This document shows positions 6,175 to 6,819 of a stretch of 6,819 bases of DNA, one piece after another (within the stretch, counting starts at the first letter, position 1; each line of letters starts with the position of its first letter). The stretch is from contig JAZNDA010000013.1 of the NCBI GenBank assembly GCA_045587785.1, forward strand, positions 1-6,819, in the 5' to 3' direction. A program made the position numbers and the translations under genes. The stretch comes from RGIG8775 sp045587785. GTDB taxonomy: Bacteria > Bacillota > Clostridia > Oscillospirales > CAG-272. Below the pieces are notes generated by a model. It had not been told where the DNA came from and ran no database searches. It saw only the letters and a list, made by a program, of their open reading frames with translations.

Positions 6175-6819
6175 TTCGCATATTGGATGCAAAAGAAATC
6201 AACAACGGGGAGATCTTTTCCCGCATGTCGCCCAAAACCAACGTGGAAAATATTGTGGCGGATATCATTGCCGACGTCAGAAAAAACGGCGACGAAGCAC
6301 TCTACCGCTACTGTGAAAAATTTGACCACGCTTCCCTTTCCTGTCTTGAGGTTTCCAAAGAGGAATATGAGGAGGCGATGGGACAGGTAGATGACGACTT
6401 CATCCGTATAATCAAAAAAGCGGCAGAAAACATCTACCGTTTCCACAGCGCACAAAAGAGAAACGGCTTTATTGTAGAAGGCGAGGACGGTGTCCTGCTC
6501 GGTCAGCGTGTTATCCCGATCGAAAAAGCGGGACTTTACGTCCCCGGCGGTACGGCGGCATATCCTTCCACAGTTCTGATGGACAGCATTCCAGCCAAAA
6601 TTGCAGGGTGCCGCGAGATCGTAATGGTAACCCCCCCGAGTGCCGACGGCAAGGTTGCCGCACCTATTTTAGCGGCGGCAAAGATCGCGGGCGTTGACCG
6701 CGTGTTTAAGATCGGCGGTGCGCAGGCTATCGCCGCACTCGCTTACGGTACCCAAAGCGTACCGCGTGTTGACAAGATCGTAGGTCCCGGCAACGCCTTT
6801 GTTGCCGAAGCTAAAAAAC
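6171..6819 (+). CDS. hisD: Histidinol dehydrogenase (3' partial)
   Basis: HisD oxidises L-histidinol through histidinal to L-histidine with two NAD+, the final two steps of the pathway. It is a cytosolic, zinc-dependent homodimer. The frame runs open from ATG 6171 off the right edge, showing 216 residues, about half of the usual ~430. Visible family blocks are MIRILDA at the start, FHSAQKR, GLYVPGG (121-127), VTPPSADGK, FKIGGAQAIAALAYGT, and the nucleotide-binding GPGN (205-208). The zinc ligands and the catalytic Glu-His pair in the C-terminal half lie beyond the window, so activity cannot be judged. The start overlaps the hisG stop as ATGA and has its own GGAGG site. Further his genes are expected downstream, but none is seen here. 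Confidence 0.97.
   Translation, partial: MIRILDAKEINNGEIFSRMSPKTNVENIVADIIADVRKNGDEALYRYCEKFDHASLSCLEVSKEEYEEAMGQVDDDFIRIIKKAAENIYRFHSAQKRNGFIVEGEDGVLLGQRVIPIEKAGLYVPGGTAAYPSTVLMDSIPAKIAGCREIVMVTPPSADGKVAAPILAAAKIAGVDRVFKIGGAQAIAALAYGTQSVPRVDKIVGPGNAFVAEAKK

Noticed and set aside
6631..6637. Run of seven C within hisD that might signal a frameshift or slippery site
   Set aside because: The frame reads VTPPS across it, which fits the HisD family, and the conserved GPGN follows in the same frame. The gene is intact here.
1..6819. Mobile element, CRISPR array, tRNA/rRNA or other accessory system
   Set aside because: Nearly all the sequence is accounted for by five conserved housekeeping genes. 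The single intergenic gap of 188 bp holds only a terminator, promoter and leader, and no array, transposase or RNA gene pattern is seen.

Overview
The window is an ordinary chromosomal stretch of biosynthetic genes, all on the + strand, most likely from a Gram-positive anaerobe of the class Clostridia. This placement rests on several traits together: a long single-chain PurL with its glutaminase domain fused at the C-terminus, a short-form HisG that depends on a separate HisZ, the order hisZ-hisG-hisD, strong GGAGG ribosome binding sites, and a consensus sigma-A type promoter. The species cannot be named from the sequence.

Region 1 (2-4251) is the end of one transcription unit. The 3' two-thirds of purL (FGAM synthase, purine step 4) runs in from the left edge and is followed at once by a complete fhs (formate-tetrahydrofolate ligase). 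The two are tightly packed, with 14 bases from the purL stop to the preferred fhs ATG. They fit together biologically because Fhs makes 10-formyl-THF, the one-carbon donor of the purine pathway. A rho-independent hairpin at 4280-4306 closes the unit.

Region 2 (4252-4439) is the only intergenic space. It holds the terminator, an AT-rich stretch with roughly phased T-tracts, a near-perfect promoter (TTGACA, 17 bases, extended -10 TGGTATCAT), an imperfect dyad over the -10 and start point, and a leader of about 50 nt with the hisZ ribosome binding site.

Region 3 (4440-6819) is the start of a histidine operon: hisZ, hisG and the first half of hisD. The genes overlap (8 bp for hisZ/hisG, ATGA for hisG/hisD), which points to translational coupling. 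HisZ and HisG together form the ATP phosphoribosyltransferase that commits PRPP and ATP to histidine. HisD performs the last two oxidations. The histidine and purine pathways share PRPP, ATP and AICAR, so the adjacency of the two units makes metabolic sense, but a terminator and a new promoter separate them.

I see no mobile element, CRISPR array, RNA gene or undescribed system here. The observations most worth a second look are the dyad and repeated GTGATA half-sites around the his promoter, the purL-fhs pairing, and the vestigial C-terminal domain of HisZ.
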